The position numbers and the translations under genes were made by a program. From an uncultured Emergencia sp. (lineage in GTDB: Bacteria; Bacillota; Clostridia; Peptostreptococcales; Anaerovoracaceae), in NCBI GenBank assembly GCA_902476665.1, contig CABSEO010000045.1, positions 1-9,484 on the forward strand: 9,484 bases of DNA, read 5' to 3'. The notes beneath the pieces are model-generated. The model was not told where the DNA came from. It worked only from the letters and a program-made list of their open reading frames with translations, and searched no databases. Positions 1 through 7,600 of the stretch are shown piece after piece. Positions within the stretch are counted from its first letter, which is position 1, and every line of letters starts with the position of its first letter.

Positions 1-677
1 TCCACTCCGCCGCTGAGAGCACACAGCACTTTTCCGTTTCCAACTTTCTGACGGATTTTCCTTATGCTCTCATCCACAAAGCTGTCCATCTTCCAGTCAC
101 CTTTACAGCCACAAGGCCCGTAGACAAACTCTGACAGCATTTCCATCCCCTGTTCTGAATGGGTAACCTCCGGGTGGAACTGCAGACCGTAAAGCTTCTT
201 TTCAGCATTTTCCATGGCTGCCACAGGGCAGACCGGTGTATGAGCAGTAATCTGAAAACCTTCCGGAACTGTTTCAATATAATCAGTATGACTCATCCAG
301 GTCACAGTAGTGTCCGAAACCTTTTTCAGCAGTCCCTTTTTACTGTCTACTGTTACTTCTGTTTTTCCATATTCACTGACAGGGGCTGTCGCAACCTTTC
401 CGCCAAGGGTCCATGCCATAAGCTGCGAGCCGTAGCAGATACCCAGCACAGGAATACCAAGTTCAAAGATTTCAGGACTTCCATGGGGTGATGCAGGATC
501 GTATACACTGTTTGGACCTCCTGTCAGAATGATCCCCTTTGGATTCATTTCTTTCATTTCTTCAACGGTCATAGTGTAAGGATGCACTTCACAGTATACA
601 CCACACTCTCTGACTCTCCTGGCGATCAGCTGATTGTACTGTCCGCCGAAATCCAGCACCAGAATGCTTTCTCTCAT
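1..677 (-). CDS. guaA: GMP synthase (glutamine-hydrolysing), N-terminal part, cut by window edge
   Basis: GuaA converts XMP to GMP in the cytoplasm, using ATP and ammonia released from glutamine. About 225 residues are present of the roughly 510-520 usual for the family; the rest lies beyond position 1. The visible part is a class I glutamine amidotransferase domain. It opens with [19 protein letters not shown] (residues 6-24) and has [10 protein letters not shown] (51-60). The nucleophile elbow GICYGSQL carries the expected catalytic Cys81, and QFHPEV carries His168 and Glu170. The linker CGCKGDW (189-195) leads into VLCALSGGV (217-225), the start of the SGGVDS P-loop of the ATP-pyrophosphatase domain, so the cut falls inside that loop. 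The ATG at 677-675 is supported by CGGAGG at 683-688, 5 bases upstream, and by the conserved N-terminus. It follows gpsA after about 100 bp and appears to have its own promoter. No broken codons are seen. Identity is very secure. Confidence 0.97.
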   Translation of the reverse strand, partial: MRESILVLDFGGQYNQLIARRVRECGVYCEVHPYTMTVEEMKEMNPKGIILTGGPNSVYDPASPHGSPEIFELGIPVLGICYGSQLMAWTLGGKVATAPVSEYGKTEVTVDSKKGLLKKVSDTTVTWMSHTDYIETVPEGFQITAHTPVCPVAAMENAEKKLYGLQFHPEVTHSEQGMEMLSEFVYGPCGCKGDWKMDSFVDESIRKIRQKVGNGKVLCALSGGV

Positions 678-684
678 AAATACC

Positions 685-697
685 TCCGATATGTTTC
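685..697. repeat. 13-nt direct repeat, copy 1 (guaA leader)
   Basis: The plus-strand sequence TCCGATATGTTTC occurs here and again at 783-795. On the coding strand it reads GAAACATATCGGA. This copy includes part of the guaA Shine-Dalgarno sequence (the CGGA of CGGAGG). The other copy is the very end of gpsA. The two lie 98 bp apart and bracket the intergenic region with the guaA promoter. Confidence 0.85.
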
Positions 698-703
698 CTA
701 ATT

Positions 704-731
704 ATTATAACAGAACAGAAACAGGTGAACA
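704..731 (-). promoter_or_regulatory. Probable guaA promoter with extended -10 element
   Basis: Reading leftwards on the minus strand, TGTTATAAT occupies 712-704. This is a perfect -10 hexamer (709-704) with the upstream TG of an extended -10. The best -35 candidate at 16 bp spacing is TGTTCA (731-726), which matches TTGACA at only three of six positions; a weak -35 is common when the -10 is extended. Transcription would begin near 697, giving a leader of about 20 nt that contains little beyond the guaA ribosome binding site. Such a leader has no room for a purine riboswitch aptamer. This is a prediction from consensus only. Confidence 0.6.
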
Positions 732-779
732 CGACAGTGCCCGTTCTTTTCCGGTTAAGCCTTCGGTCACCTTCCCATC

Positions 780-1781
780 CTATCCGATATGTTTCTCATT
801 CTTTCTGTCTCTACCCATCAGCAGTTCAACAGCTTCCTGGGCAGTAATTTTTTCATTGATGCAGTCATAAATACATTCTGTGATTGGCATTTCCACGCCA
901 ACTCTCTTGGCCAGCTGATAAGCTGCTTCTGCGGTAAACATGCCTTCCACCACCATGCCGACTTTTTTCACTGCTTCGCTGGGTTTCATTCCTTCTCCGA
1001 TCATGATCCCGCAACGGCGATTTCTGGAATGCATACTGGTGCAGGTAACGATGAGATCACCTACGCCTGTCAGACCGGCAAAAGTTGCCACATCAGCTCC
1101 CAGCTTTTCTCCCAGACGACACATTTCTGTAATGCCGCGGGTCATCAGAGCTGCCTTTGCATTGTCTCCGAAACCGATGCCGTCAGAAATTCCGGCGCCC
1201 AGTGCAATGATATTTTTCAATGAACCGCCCAGTTCCACACCGCAGACGTCGTCATTGGTGTAAACCCGAAACCGATCGGTCATGAAAATGTCCTGAATAT
1301 ACTCTGCCAGTTTCAAATCCTTAGAAGCCACTGCCACGGTGGTAGGCAGGGCTCTTCCCACTTCTTCCGCATGTGACGGGCCGGAAAGAACCACATATTT
1401 CACATCCGGTTTCAAAATATATGCAATTTCAGACATTCTCATCAGTGTTCCCTGTTCAATGCCTTTTGCCACATTAACCACAACCATATTATCTTCGATA
1501 AATGGAATGGCTTTTTCAAAAGCACTGCGGAAATGCTGGGCGGGAGCGGAAAAAAGCGCCACATCTGCACCGGCAAGGGCTTCCGCTGTAGAATCTGCCA
1601 GATGCAGATTCTCACCAAAAGGAATTCCCGGCAGATATCTCACATTTTCACGATGTTCTTTCATTTCTTTCATGTGTTCTGCATTCACATCAAACATCTT
1701 TACCTGATGTCCTTTATTGCTCAAGGTAATCGCAAGAGCCGTACCCCAGCTTCCTGCACCGATAACGCCAATTTTTTTCAT
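780..1781 (-). CDS. gpsA: NAD(P)H-dependent glycerol-3-phosphate dehydrogenase
   Basis: GpsA is a cytoplasmic enzyme that reduces dihydroxyacetone phosphate to sn-glycerol-3-phosphate, the backbone for phospholipids. The 333 residues match the family's usual size. The N-terminal Rossmann fold begins with IGVIGAGSWGTALA (4-17). Lys106 lies in NVAKGIEQG, followed by LSGPSHAEEVGR (132-143). The C-terminal helical domain starts with ELGGSLKNIIALGAGISDG (183-201), where Lys189 is the expected catalytic lysine, and continues with GFGDNAKAALMTRG (203-216) and GLTGVGDLIVTCTS (236-249). SRNRR (252-256) is the usual substrate-phosphate and NADPH-binding segment. The ATG at 1781-1779 has GAAAGGTGA at 1788-1796 upstream. 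It sits 53 bp after plsY, the enzyme that consumes its product. The stop is TAG. No convincing terminator follows it, so some readthrough into guaA is possible. Confidence 0.98.
   Translation of the reverse strand: MKKIGVIGAGSWGTALAITLSNKGHQVKMFDVNAEHMKEMKEHRENVRYLPGIPFGENLHLADSTAEALAGADVALFSAPAQHFRSAFEKAIPFIEDNMVVVNVAKGIEQGTLMRMSEIAYILKPDVKYVVLSGPSHAEEVGRALPTTVAVASKDLKLAEYIQDIFMTDRFRVYTNDDVCGVELGGSLKNIIALGAGISDGIGFGDNAKAALMTRGITEMCRLGEKLGADVATFAGLTGVGDLIVTCTSMHSRNRRCGIMIGEGMKPSEAVKKVGMVVEGMFTAEAAYQLAKRVGVEMPITECIYDCINEKITAQEAVELLMGRDRKNEKHIG
783..795. repeat. 13-nt direct repeat, copy 2 (last codons of gpsA)
   Basis: This is an exact copy of TCCGATATGTTTC at 685-697. Here it encodes the last residues of GpsA (Lys-His-Ile-Gly), immediately before the TAG stop. 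The identity is read directly from the sequence; any meaning for it is inference. Confidence 0.85.
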
Positions 1782-1800
1782 TTCTGTTCACCTTTCTCTC

Positions 1801-1834
1801 AGCGGCCTTTTCCAACTGCATGTTTCATACCGCT
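1801..1834 (-). repeat. Weak inverted repeat in the plsY-gpsA gap
   Basis: On the coding strand AGCGG (1834-1830) and CCGCT (1805-1801) could pair as a 5-bp GC-rich stem, with one further G-U pair possible, around a 24-nt loop. It starts one base after the plsY stop codon and ends four bases before the gpsA Shine-Dalgarno sequence. There is no U-tract, so it is not an intrinsic terminator. At most it could stabilise or tune the mRNA between the two genes; a stem this short may be chance. Confidence 0.25.
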
Positions 1835-2434
1835 TTACTTATCACTCTTTTTTCCAAAGCTCAGTTTATTCTCTTCACCTTTTATCAGTCGCTTAATATT
1901 TCCTCTGTGGTTGTAAATCAGAAGAACTGCCATGAAGGTACCTACATACAGAAAATCCGGTTCCATAAAGTAAGCCAGTACCGGAAAGGCTGCCGCACCG
2001 GTAATGGAGCCCAGGGATACCATACGGGACAGTATCACTACAACTGCTACCACAGCAAGAGCAGCAAGCGCCAGCTGCCAGTTGATCCCAAGAAGTACAC
2101 CAAAGGCTGTCGCTACACCTTTTCCGCCTTTGAATTTAAATACTACAGGCCAGACATGGCCGACAAAAGCAGCAAGCGCACAAAACATGGCTGCCTGTGG
2201 TGTAGAGAGCAGATAGCCCAGCTCCACGGCTACAAATCCCTTTCCAATATCCACAACCAGTGTGATCAGTGCGGCTTTCTTGCCGAGCACACGCAGTGCA
2301 TTGGTTGTGCCCGCGTTGCCGCTTCCCTCTTTTTTAATATCCAGTCCCGCAGCCTTTGCCAGGAGTGTGGACGGGGAAATATTTCCAAGGAAATATGCGA
2401 TTACAACCGCCAAAACCATTTTCACGGCTTCCAT
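1835..2434 (-). CDS. plsY: Acyl-phosphate:glycerol-3-phosphate acyltransferase, integral membrane protein
   Basis: PlsY transfers the acyl group from acyl-phosphate (made by PlsX) to glycerol-3-phosphate (made by GpsA), giving lysophosphatidic acid in the cytoplasmic membrane. The 199 residues fit the family. The three conserved cytoplasmic motifs are present: EGSGNAGTTNALR (36-48), GHVWPVVFKFKGGKGVAT (92-109) and NHRGNIKRLIKGEE (175-188). Hydrophobic stretches near 7-25, 53-75, 80-100, 111-138 and 143-174 agree with the five-helix topology of the family. The C-terminus is short and basic. The ATG at 2434-2432 shares one base with the der stop (TAATG), which suggests translational coupling. 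GGAG at 2448-2451 lies inside the end of der, with a rather long spacing of 13 bases; Met6 is an alternative start but has no better ribosome binding site. gpsA follows after 53 bp. Confidence 0.97.
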   Translation of the reverse strand: MEAVKMVLAVVIAYFLGNISPSTLLAKAAGLDIKKEGSGNAGTTNALRVLGKKAALITLVVDIGKGFVAVELGYLLSTPQAAMFCALAAFVGHVWPVVFKFKGGKGVATAFGVLLGINWQLALAALAVVAVVVILSRMVSLGSITGAAAFPVLAYFMEPDFLYVGTFMAVLLIYNHRGNIKRLIKGEENKLSFGKKSDK

Positions 2435-3759
2435 TACTGTTCTTTCTCTCCTTTTTCTCTGAATACAAATTTGATAGAAGTGCCCTCAAAGCCGAATCCT
2501 TCGCGAATCTTGTTTTCCAGATATCTCGCATAGGAAAAATGCATCAGCTCCCGCTTATTGATCTGGAAAGAAAAGAGAGGAGGTTTCACACCCACCTGCG
2601 TCACATAATAGATTTTCAGCCGTCTTCCTTTATCTGAAGGTGGCTGTTTCATCATGGTCGCATCTGTAATCAGGCTGTTCAGCTGACCGGTAGGCACCCG
2701 CAGGCCCCGCTTTTCCGCCACGTATTTTGCCATTTTGATTACATCAAAGACTCGCTGTCTGTCTTTTACGGAAATAAATACAGACGGAGCATAGGACATA
2801 AAAGTAAGTTCTGCTTCGATGACCCTCTTGAAATCTCGCATGGTATTGGTTTCTTTCTGTATCAGATCCCACTTGTTTACCACGACCACAATCCCTTTGC
2901 CCGCTTCATGGGCAACGCCGGCAATCTTCTTATCCTGTTCGGTAACGCCTTCCTGCGCATCGATCATCAGAAGACAGACATCACATCGCTCGATGGCGGC
3001 CACCGCTCGAATTACACTGTATCGTTCAATATCCTCATTAACTTTGCTCTTTCTTCTGATTCCGGCTGTATCTATCAGAGTATATTTATCACCGCCCCAT
3101 TCAAAAGGCGTGTCGATAGAATCTCTGGTAGTACCTGCAATAGGTGATACGATTACCCGTTTTTCTCCAATAAGACAGTTAATCAGAGAAGATTTTCCCA
3201 CGTTCGGCTTACCGATGACGGCCACTTTAATATCGTCTTCCTCTTCCACGTCTGCATCGTCAGGAAAGCTTGCCACAATTTCATCCAGCACATCACCGAA
3301 ATTCAGCATATTGGCAGCGGAAACCGCCACAGGCTCACCAATGCCCAGTTCATAGAAATCGTAGAAGTTTACCGGAAGATTTCCCGGATTATCAATTTTA
3401 TTGACGATAAGAATAACTTTTTTTCCTGTTCTTCGAAGCATCACGGCCACTTCGCTGTCTGCATGAGTCAACCCTTCTTTTCCGTCTACCATAAAAAGAA
3501 TTACGTCAGCCATATCCATAGCTATCTGGGCCTGCTCTCTCATCTGCGAGAGAATCACATCTTCGCTGTCAGGCTCTATACCGCCTGTATCAATCAGTGC
3601 AAAATGAACGCCGTTCCACTCTGCTTCTGCATAAATTCTGTCTCTTGTTACACCGGGAGTATCCTCTACGATGGAAACTCTTCTGCCCACAATCCTGTTA
3701 AAGAATGTAGATTTTCCAACATTAGGTCTTCCCACTACGGCTACAATTGGCTTACTCAC
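2434..3759 (-). CDS. der: Ribosome-associated double GTPase Der (EngA)
   Basis: Der is a cytoplasmic GTPase for late 50S subunit assembly, with two tandem G domains and a C-terminal KH-like domain. With the GTG start at 3759 the protein has 441 residues. Domain 1 shows GRPNVGKS (10-17), DTGG (57-60), NKID (120-123) and SAA (147-149). An acidic linker (about 166-176) follows. Domain 2 shows GKPNVGKS (183-190), GTTRD (209-213), DTAG (230-233) and NKWD (295-298). The KH-like domain covers about 345-435. I prefer GTG 3759 over an in-frame TTG at 3777: it gives the typical N-terminus [17 protein letters not shown] and has AGGAGG 8 bases upstream, whereas a TTG start would place that site inside the gene. 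It overlaps ftsY by 8 bp and plsY by 1 bp. One oddity is the domain 2 G5 loop, SVKDRQRV (330-337), where Der proteins usually have SA and then a Gly before QRV. Identity is very secure. Confidence 0.97.
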   Translation of the reverse strand: MSKPIVAVVGRPNVGKSTFFNRIVGRRVSIVEDTPGVTRDRIYAEAEWNGVHFALIDTGGIEPDSEDVILSQMREQAQIAMDMADVILFMVDGKEGLTHADSEVAVMLRRTGKKVILIVNKIDNPGNLPVNFYDFYELGIGEPVAVSAANMLNFGDVLDEIVASFPDDADVEEEDDIKVAVIGKPNVGKSSLINCLIGEKRVIVSPIAGTTRDSIDTPFEWGGDKYTLIDTAGIRRKSKVNEDIERYSVIRAVAAIERCDVCLLMIDAQEGVTEQDKKIAGVAHEAGKGIVVVVNKWDLIQKETNTMRDFKRVIEAELTFMSYAPSVFISVKDRQRVFDVIKMAKYVAEKRGLRVPTGQLNSLITDATMMKQPPSDKGRRLKIYYVTQVGVKPPLFSFQINKRELMHFSYARYLENKIREGFGFEGTSIKFVFREKGEKEQ

Positions 3760-4651
3760 TGAAAATTCCTCCTGCAAATTCCAACGGATCGAATTCTTTT
3801 AAATCATCCATTTTCTCGCCTACACCGATATACTTGATCGGCAGATCAAACTCATCTGTCACAGTAATGGCAATACCGCCTCTGGCTGTACCGTCCAGTT
3901 TGGTCAGCACCACTCCTGTTATCTCAGCAGCCTCGTTAAACTCTTTCGCCTGTGAGACTGCATTTTTCCCTGTGGTGGCATCCAGCACCAGCAGAGTTTC
4001 TCTTGCCGCTTCCGGATATTCTCTGGAAATAATCTTGTTCATCTTTTCCAGCTCATTCATAAGATTCTTCTTTGTCTGCAGTCTGCCTGCCGTGTCACAG
4101 ATTAAAACGTCAATCTTCTTAGCCTTGGCAGACTGGATCGCATCATAAATCACCGCTGAAGGATCAGCCCCCTCCTGATGGCGCACTGTATTGACACCGA
4201 TTCTCTGCCCCCATATCTCAAGCTGTTCTCCTGCTGCCGCACGGAAAGTGTCCGCAGCGGCCAGAAGCACTGTTTTGCCTTCTGCTCTCAGCTTATGTCC
4301 GATTTTTGCAATGGAGGTTGTCTTTCCTCCGCCATTGATACCGATCATCAGAATCACCAGCGGCGTATCACTGCAGAGTCTGTTTCTGTCTCCCTTGTCC
4401 ATCAGCTCTGCAATGACTTTTGCCAGAGCCTCCTTAACATCTTCAGGATTTGTGATATATTGTTCCTTGATGTGCTGACGCAGATGTTCCATAATCTTCA
4501 TAGTAGTATCCATACCGATGTCCGAGGTAATCAGGACTTCCTCCAGCTCGTCCATCAAATCTTCATCTATTTCGGGACGGCCCATGATCACATCACCGAT
4601 GCGTTCAGAAAGCCTCCCAAAAAAACCTTTTTTCTCTTTTAATAACGCCAT
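3752..4651 (-). CDS. ftsY: Signal recognition particle receptor FtsY
   Basis: FtsY is the membrane-associated SRP receptor. It pairs with Ffh as a GTPase twin and delivers translating ribosomes to the Sec translocon. The 299 residues form an NG core without the long acidic A domain of enterobacteria, as usual in Gram-positives. The first 20 residues ([16 protein letters not shown]) are basic and amphipathic, suited to lipid contact. The N-domain helices run to about residue 90. The G domain shows GINGGGKTT (104-112), [11 protein letters not shown] (134-144), DTAGRLQTK (186-194), [10 protein letters not shown] (250-259) and GVGEKMDDL (276-284). The ATG at 4651-4649 has GAAAGGGA at 4661-4668 upstream. 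It follows smc after 27 bp and overlaps der by 8 bp (GTGAGTAA). ylxM and ffh, which often follow ftsY in Bacillota, are not here. Confidence 0.98.
   Translation of the reverse strand: MALLKEKKGFFGRLSERIGDVIMGRPEIDEDLMDELEEVLITSDIGMDTTMKIMEHLRQHIKEQYITNPEDVKEALAKVIAELMDKGDRNRLCSDTPLVILMIGINGGGKTTSIAKIGHKLRAEGKTVLLAAADTFRAAAGEQLEIWGQRIGVNTVRHQEGADPSAVIYDAIQSAKAKKIDVLICDTAGRLQTKKNLMNELEKMNKIISREYPEAARETLLVLDATTGKNAVSQAKEFNEAAEITGVVLTKLDGTARGGIAITVTDEFDLPIKYIGVGEKMDDLKEFDPLEFAGGIFSE
3768..3773 (-). promoter_or_regulatory. der ribosome binding site (decides the start)
   Basis: A perfect AGGAGG on the minus strand lies 8 bases upstream of the GTG at 3759-3757. It sits inside the last codons of ftsY, so ribosomes finishing ftsY would pass directly over the der start. 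It is also downstream of the alternative in-frame TTG at 3777, which argues against that start. Confidence 0.85.
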
Positions 4652-4678
4652 AAACTGTTTTCCCTTTCTCTCTATCTG

Positions 4679-7600
4679 TTACAGTTCAAACTTGTCTCCC
4701 AGCCGCAGACTCAGTACCTTAGAGACTCCCTGCTCCGGCATGGTTACACCGTAAAGCACATCTGCATGCTCCATCGTGGCTTTCTGGTGTGTCACCAGTG
4801 CAAACTGAATACCGTCAAATCGTCTCAGGTATCTTGCAAACCGTTCAATGTTAGCATCATCCAGAGCTGCTTCCACCTCATCCAGTATACAGAACGGCGT
4901 CGGTTTGGTCTTCAGCACCGCAAACATCAGAGCGATAGCAGTCATGGTTTTTTCTCCACCGCTCATCAGATTGATATTCTGCAGCTTCTTCCCTGGCGGC
5001 TGTGCCACAATCTCGATACCCGATTCTAACGGATTATTCTCGTCTTCCATGCGAAGCTCTGCATGACCGCCGCCGAAAAGTTCCTTGAAAATCCGTTCAA
5101 AATTCTCCACGACCTGATCAAAATTCTCTTTAAACCTGGTCTTGATGGTACTGTCCATTTCACTAATAATACCCTTCAGCTCATTGACTGCTGTTACAAT
5201 ATCTTTTCTCTGGGCAGTCAGGAATTCATACCGTTTGCTGACAGTCTCGTATTCTTTGATAGCTCCCACATTCACTTCGCCCAGCTCTCTGATTCGGTTT
5301 CTGACTTCTCTGCTTTCTTTGACCGAGGTACTCATGACAAAATCAGGCTTTCTCAAATCCTGAGCCTGTGCATAAGAAATCTCAAAGTCTTCCCACAGGC
5401 GCTCCTTCAAGGTGTCAAGCTGTGTCTCATTTTTTGCAAGTTTGATTTCCAGCTGATACTTCTGATCCTGCAGATGATTCAACTGCTCAGTATATGACTG
5501 CTGTTCCTTCATGACAGAAGACAGCAGTTCTCCCACAGCAGCCTTCTCTTTTGACGCTTCAGAAATACGAGCTTCCGTCTCTTCTTTTTCTTTCAGAAAT
5601 TTTTCTGTCATCTCTTCCGAGCCGTCTGCGCCAAAGAGAATCTGACTCTTTTCTTCTGACAGACGAGTCTGTTCGCGTTCCTTAGTCTCTATCTGAAATG
5701 CGTAATCTTCAGCACTTTTCATAATTCTTGAAAGAAGTGTCTCCAGATTGGATTTTTTGCTTTCCCATTCTGTAGCAGCAATCCGTGTTTTCGTGATTTC
5801 CTCGCTGGCCTCATCTATAACGGCTCTTTTTTCTTCATAAGCCTTCATTGCGTCTTCAATCTGTTTCTGGATCTGCTCTGCTGCTTCTTCTGCCTCATCG
5901 GCTTCTTTCTGTAGAATCGAAACAGTTTCTCTTGCATCCTTTGTATCGCGATCAATGGACAGCAGCTCTTGCTCGAATTTCTCTCCACTGTCAGAGAGTT
6001 CCTCCAGAGCCTTTCTCAGAGCTATAATCCTGCTGTCTGCAGATACCTGAGCCAGTTCTGCCTCTCTCTGTTTCACCGTCAGTTCAGAAAGTTCTCCATC
6101 AATGGAAGCAAGTCTTTCGGTAATCTGTTCTGTATCTTTTATCGTCTTTCTCAGTTCCGATGACAAATCTTCTATTTCTTTATCCAGTGCCGCAATCTCA
6201 CTTCTGCGTTCCAGCAGATTTGCAGTTTTATTTTTATACTTGCCGCCGGTAATGGCACCTCCGGCATTGATAATTTCTCCATCCAGAGTGACAAACCGCA
6301 GTCCGCTTCCGCCAATCTTAGAAAGACGGATTGCCGCATCCATATTTTCAGTAAGTACAACTCTTCCCAGAAGATAATCAAAGATATGTCTATGCTCACT
6401 ACTGCACTGAATACAGTCTGCCGCAAGGCCTCTGTAGCCAGGATCAGCTTCAATACGACTGTCAAGCCTGACATGTCCGCCTTTGATGGAAGAAGCTGGC
6501 AGGAAGGTCAAACGACCGGCCTTATTCTCCTTGAGCAAGGAAATTGCCCGCTTTGCATCTGAATCGCTGCCGCAGATAATATTCTGAAGCTGTCCGCCCA
6601 GCGCAGTCTCTACCGCTGTTTCATAACCGGCAGGCACATCCATCAGTTCCGCAACCACACCGTCAATTCCGGAAAGTCCTGCACGCATAATGAACTTTAC
6701 CGCATAATGATAACCTTCATAATTGTGCTCCATTTCCTCAATGGTCTTTTTTCTGGATGTCTTGCGGCTTCCGGAGATTTTCAGCTCCTCTGTGCGCAGC
6801 TGCATTGACTTTCGGTTTTCCTGCAGGCTTTGCTTTTCAATGGAAAGATCCCGAATCTTATCTTTGAGCGACTGCAGACTGCTGATTTTTTCCTTCAGCT
6901 CTGACTCTGCCTGCAAAAGCTGATGGCCGGTTTCTTCTCTCCGCAGAACTGCATCCTGAGTTTCCTCTTTAATCTGGTTCCGGCGTTTTTGCAAAGTCTC
7001 CTGAATGCTCTCATAGCTTCTGGCCTCACTTTTTTTGCCTGCTGCCAGATTATGAAGGCGAAACAGTTCTTCCCTTCCGTTATCTATGTTCTCAGACAGT
7101 TCAGATGCCTCTCTGGTAAGACTGCTGTGATAAGTAATTTTCTCCTGCAGCACTTCCGATGCTTCTGCATGCTTTTTGCTGATTTCTGCTCTGGATTTTT
7201 CAAGCTCCGACTGGTTAGCCTTTTCACTTTCCAGTCTTTCCCGAAGCTGACTGATCTCGTCAGAAAGACGATTAGTATCCTTTTCAATGCCTGAAAGTCT
7301 TTCCTGATTCAGACGACTCTGACTTGTCAGGGCATTGATCTCCTCAACAACCTTTAGCAGTCTGTCTCTAGACTCCTCCGAAATCCTGTCCAGTGCCTCG
7401 CTTCGCCGGCGATTTTCCTCAGCATCTCTGTCGATATCCTGTTTTTTCTGATCGAGTTCGGAAATCCGGCCAGTTAAATCTGTAATGTCATTGTGAAAAA
7501 TCTGATCTTTTTTGAGAATATCATCAATATTTTTCAGCGTAATATTGATTTCCAGCTCCCGGTATCGTTCTTTCAGTGCCAGATATTCTTTTGCCTTTTC

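Noticed and set aside
159..491. Plus-strand open frame antisense to guaA
   Set aside because: It overlaps the conserved glutaminase domain of guaA, including the catalytic Cys region, and shows no recognisable protein features.
735..779. Possible terminator hairpin after gpsA (GGTGACC...TTAACC region)
   Set aside because: Pairing is interrupted by mismatches and no run of T follows on the coding strand, so it does not qualify as an intrinsic terminator.
1820..2533. Plus-strand open frame of 237 codons antisense to plsY and the end of der
   Set aside because: It lies entirely opposite two intact conserved genes, has no ribosome binding site, and its Lys/Gln/Cys/His-rich product resembles no family I know. 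It is the complement of real coding sequence.
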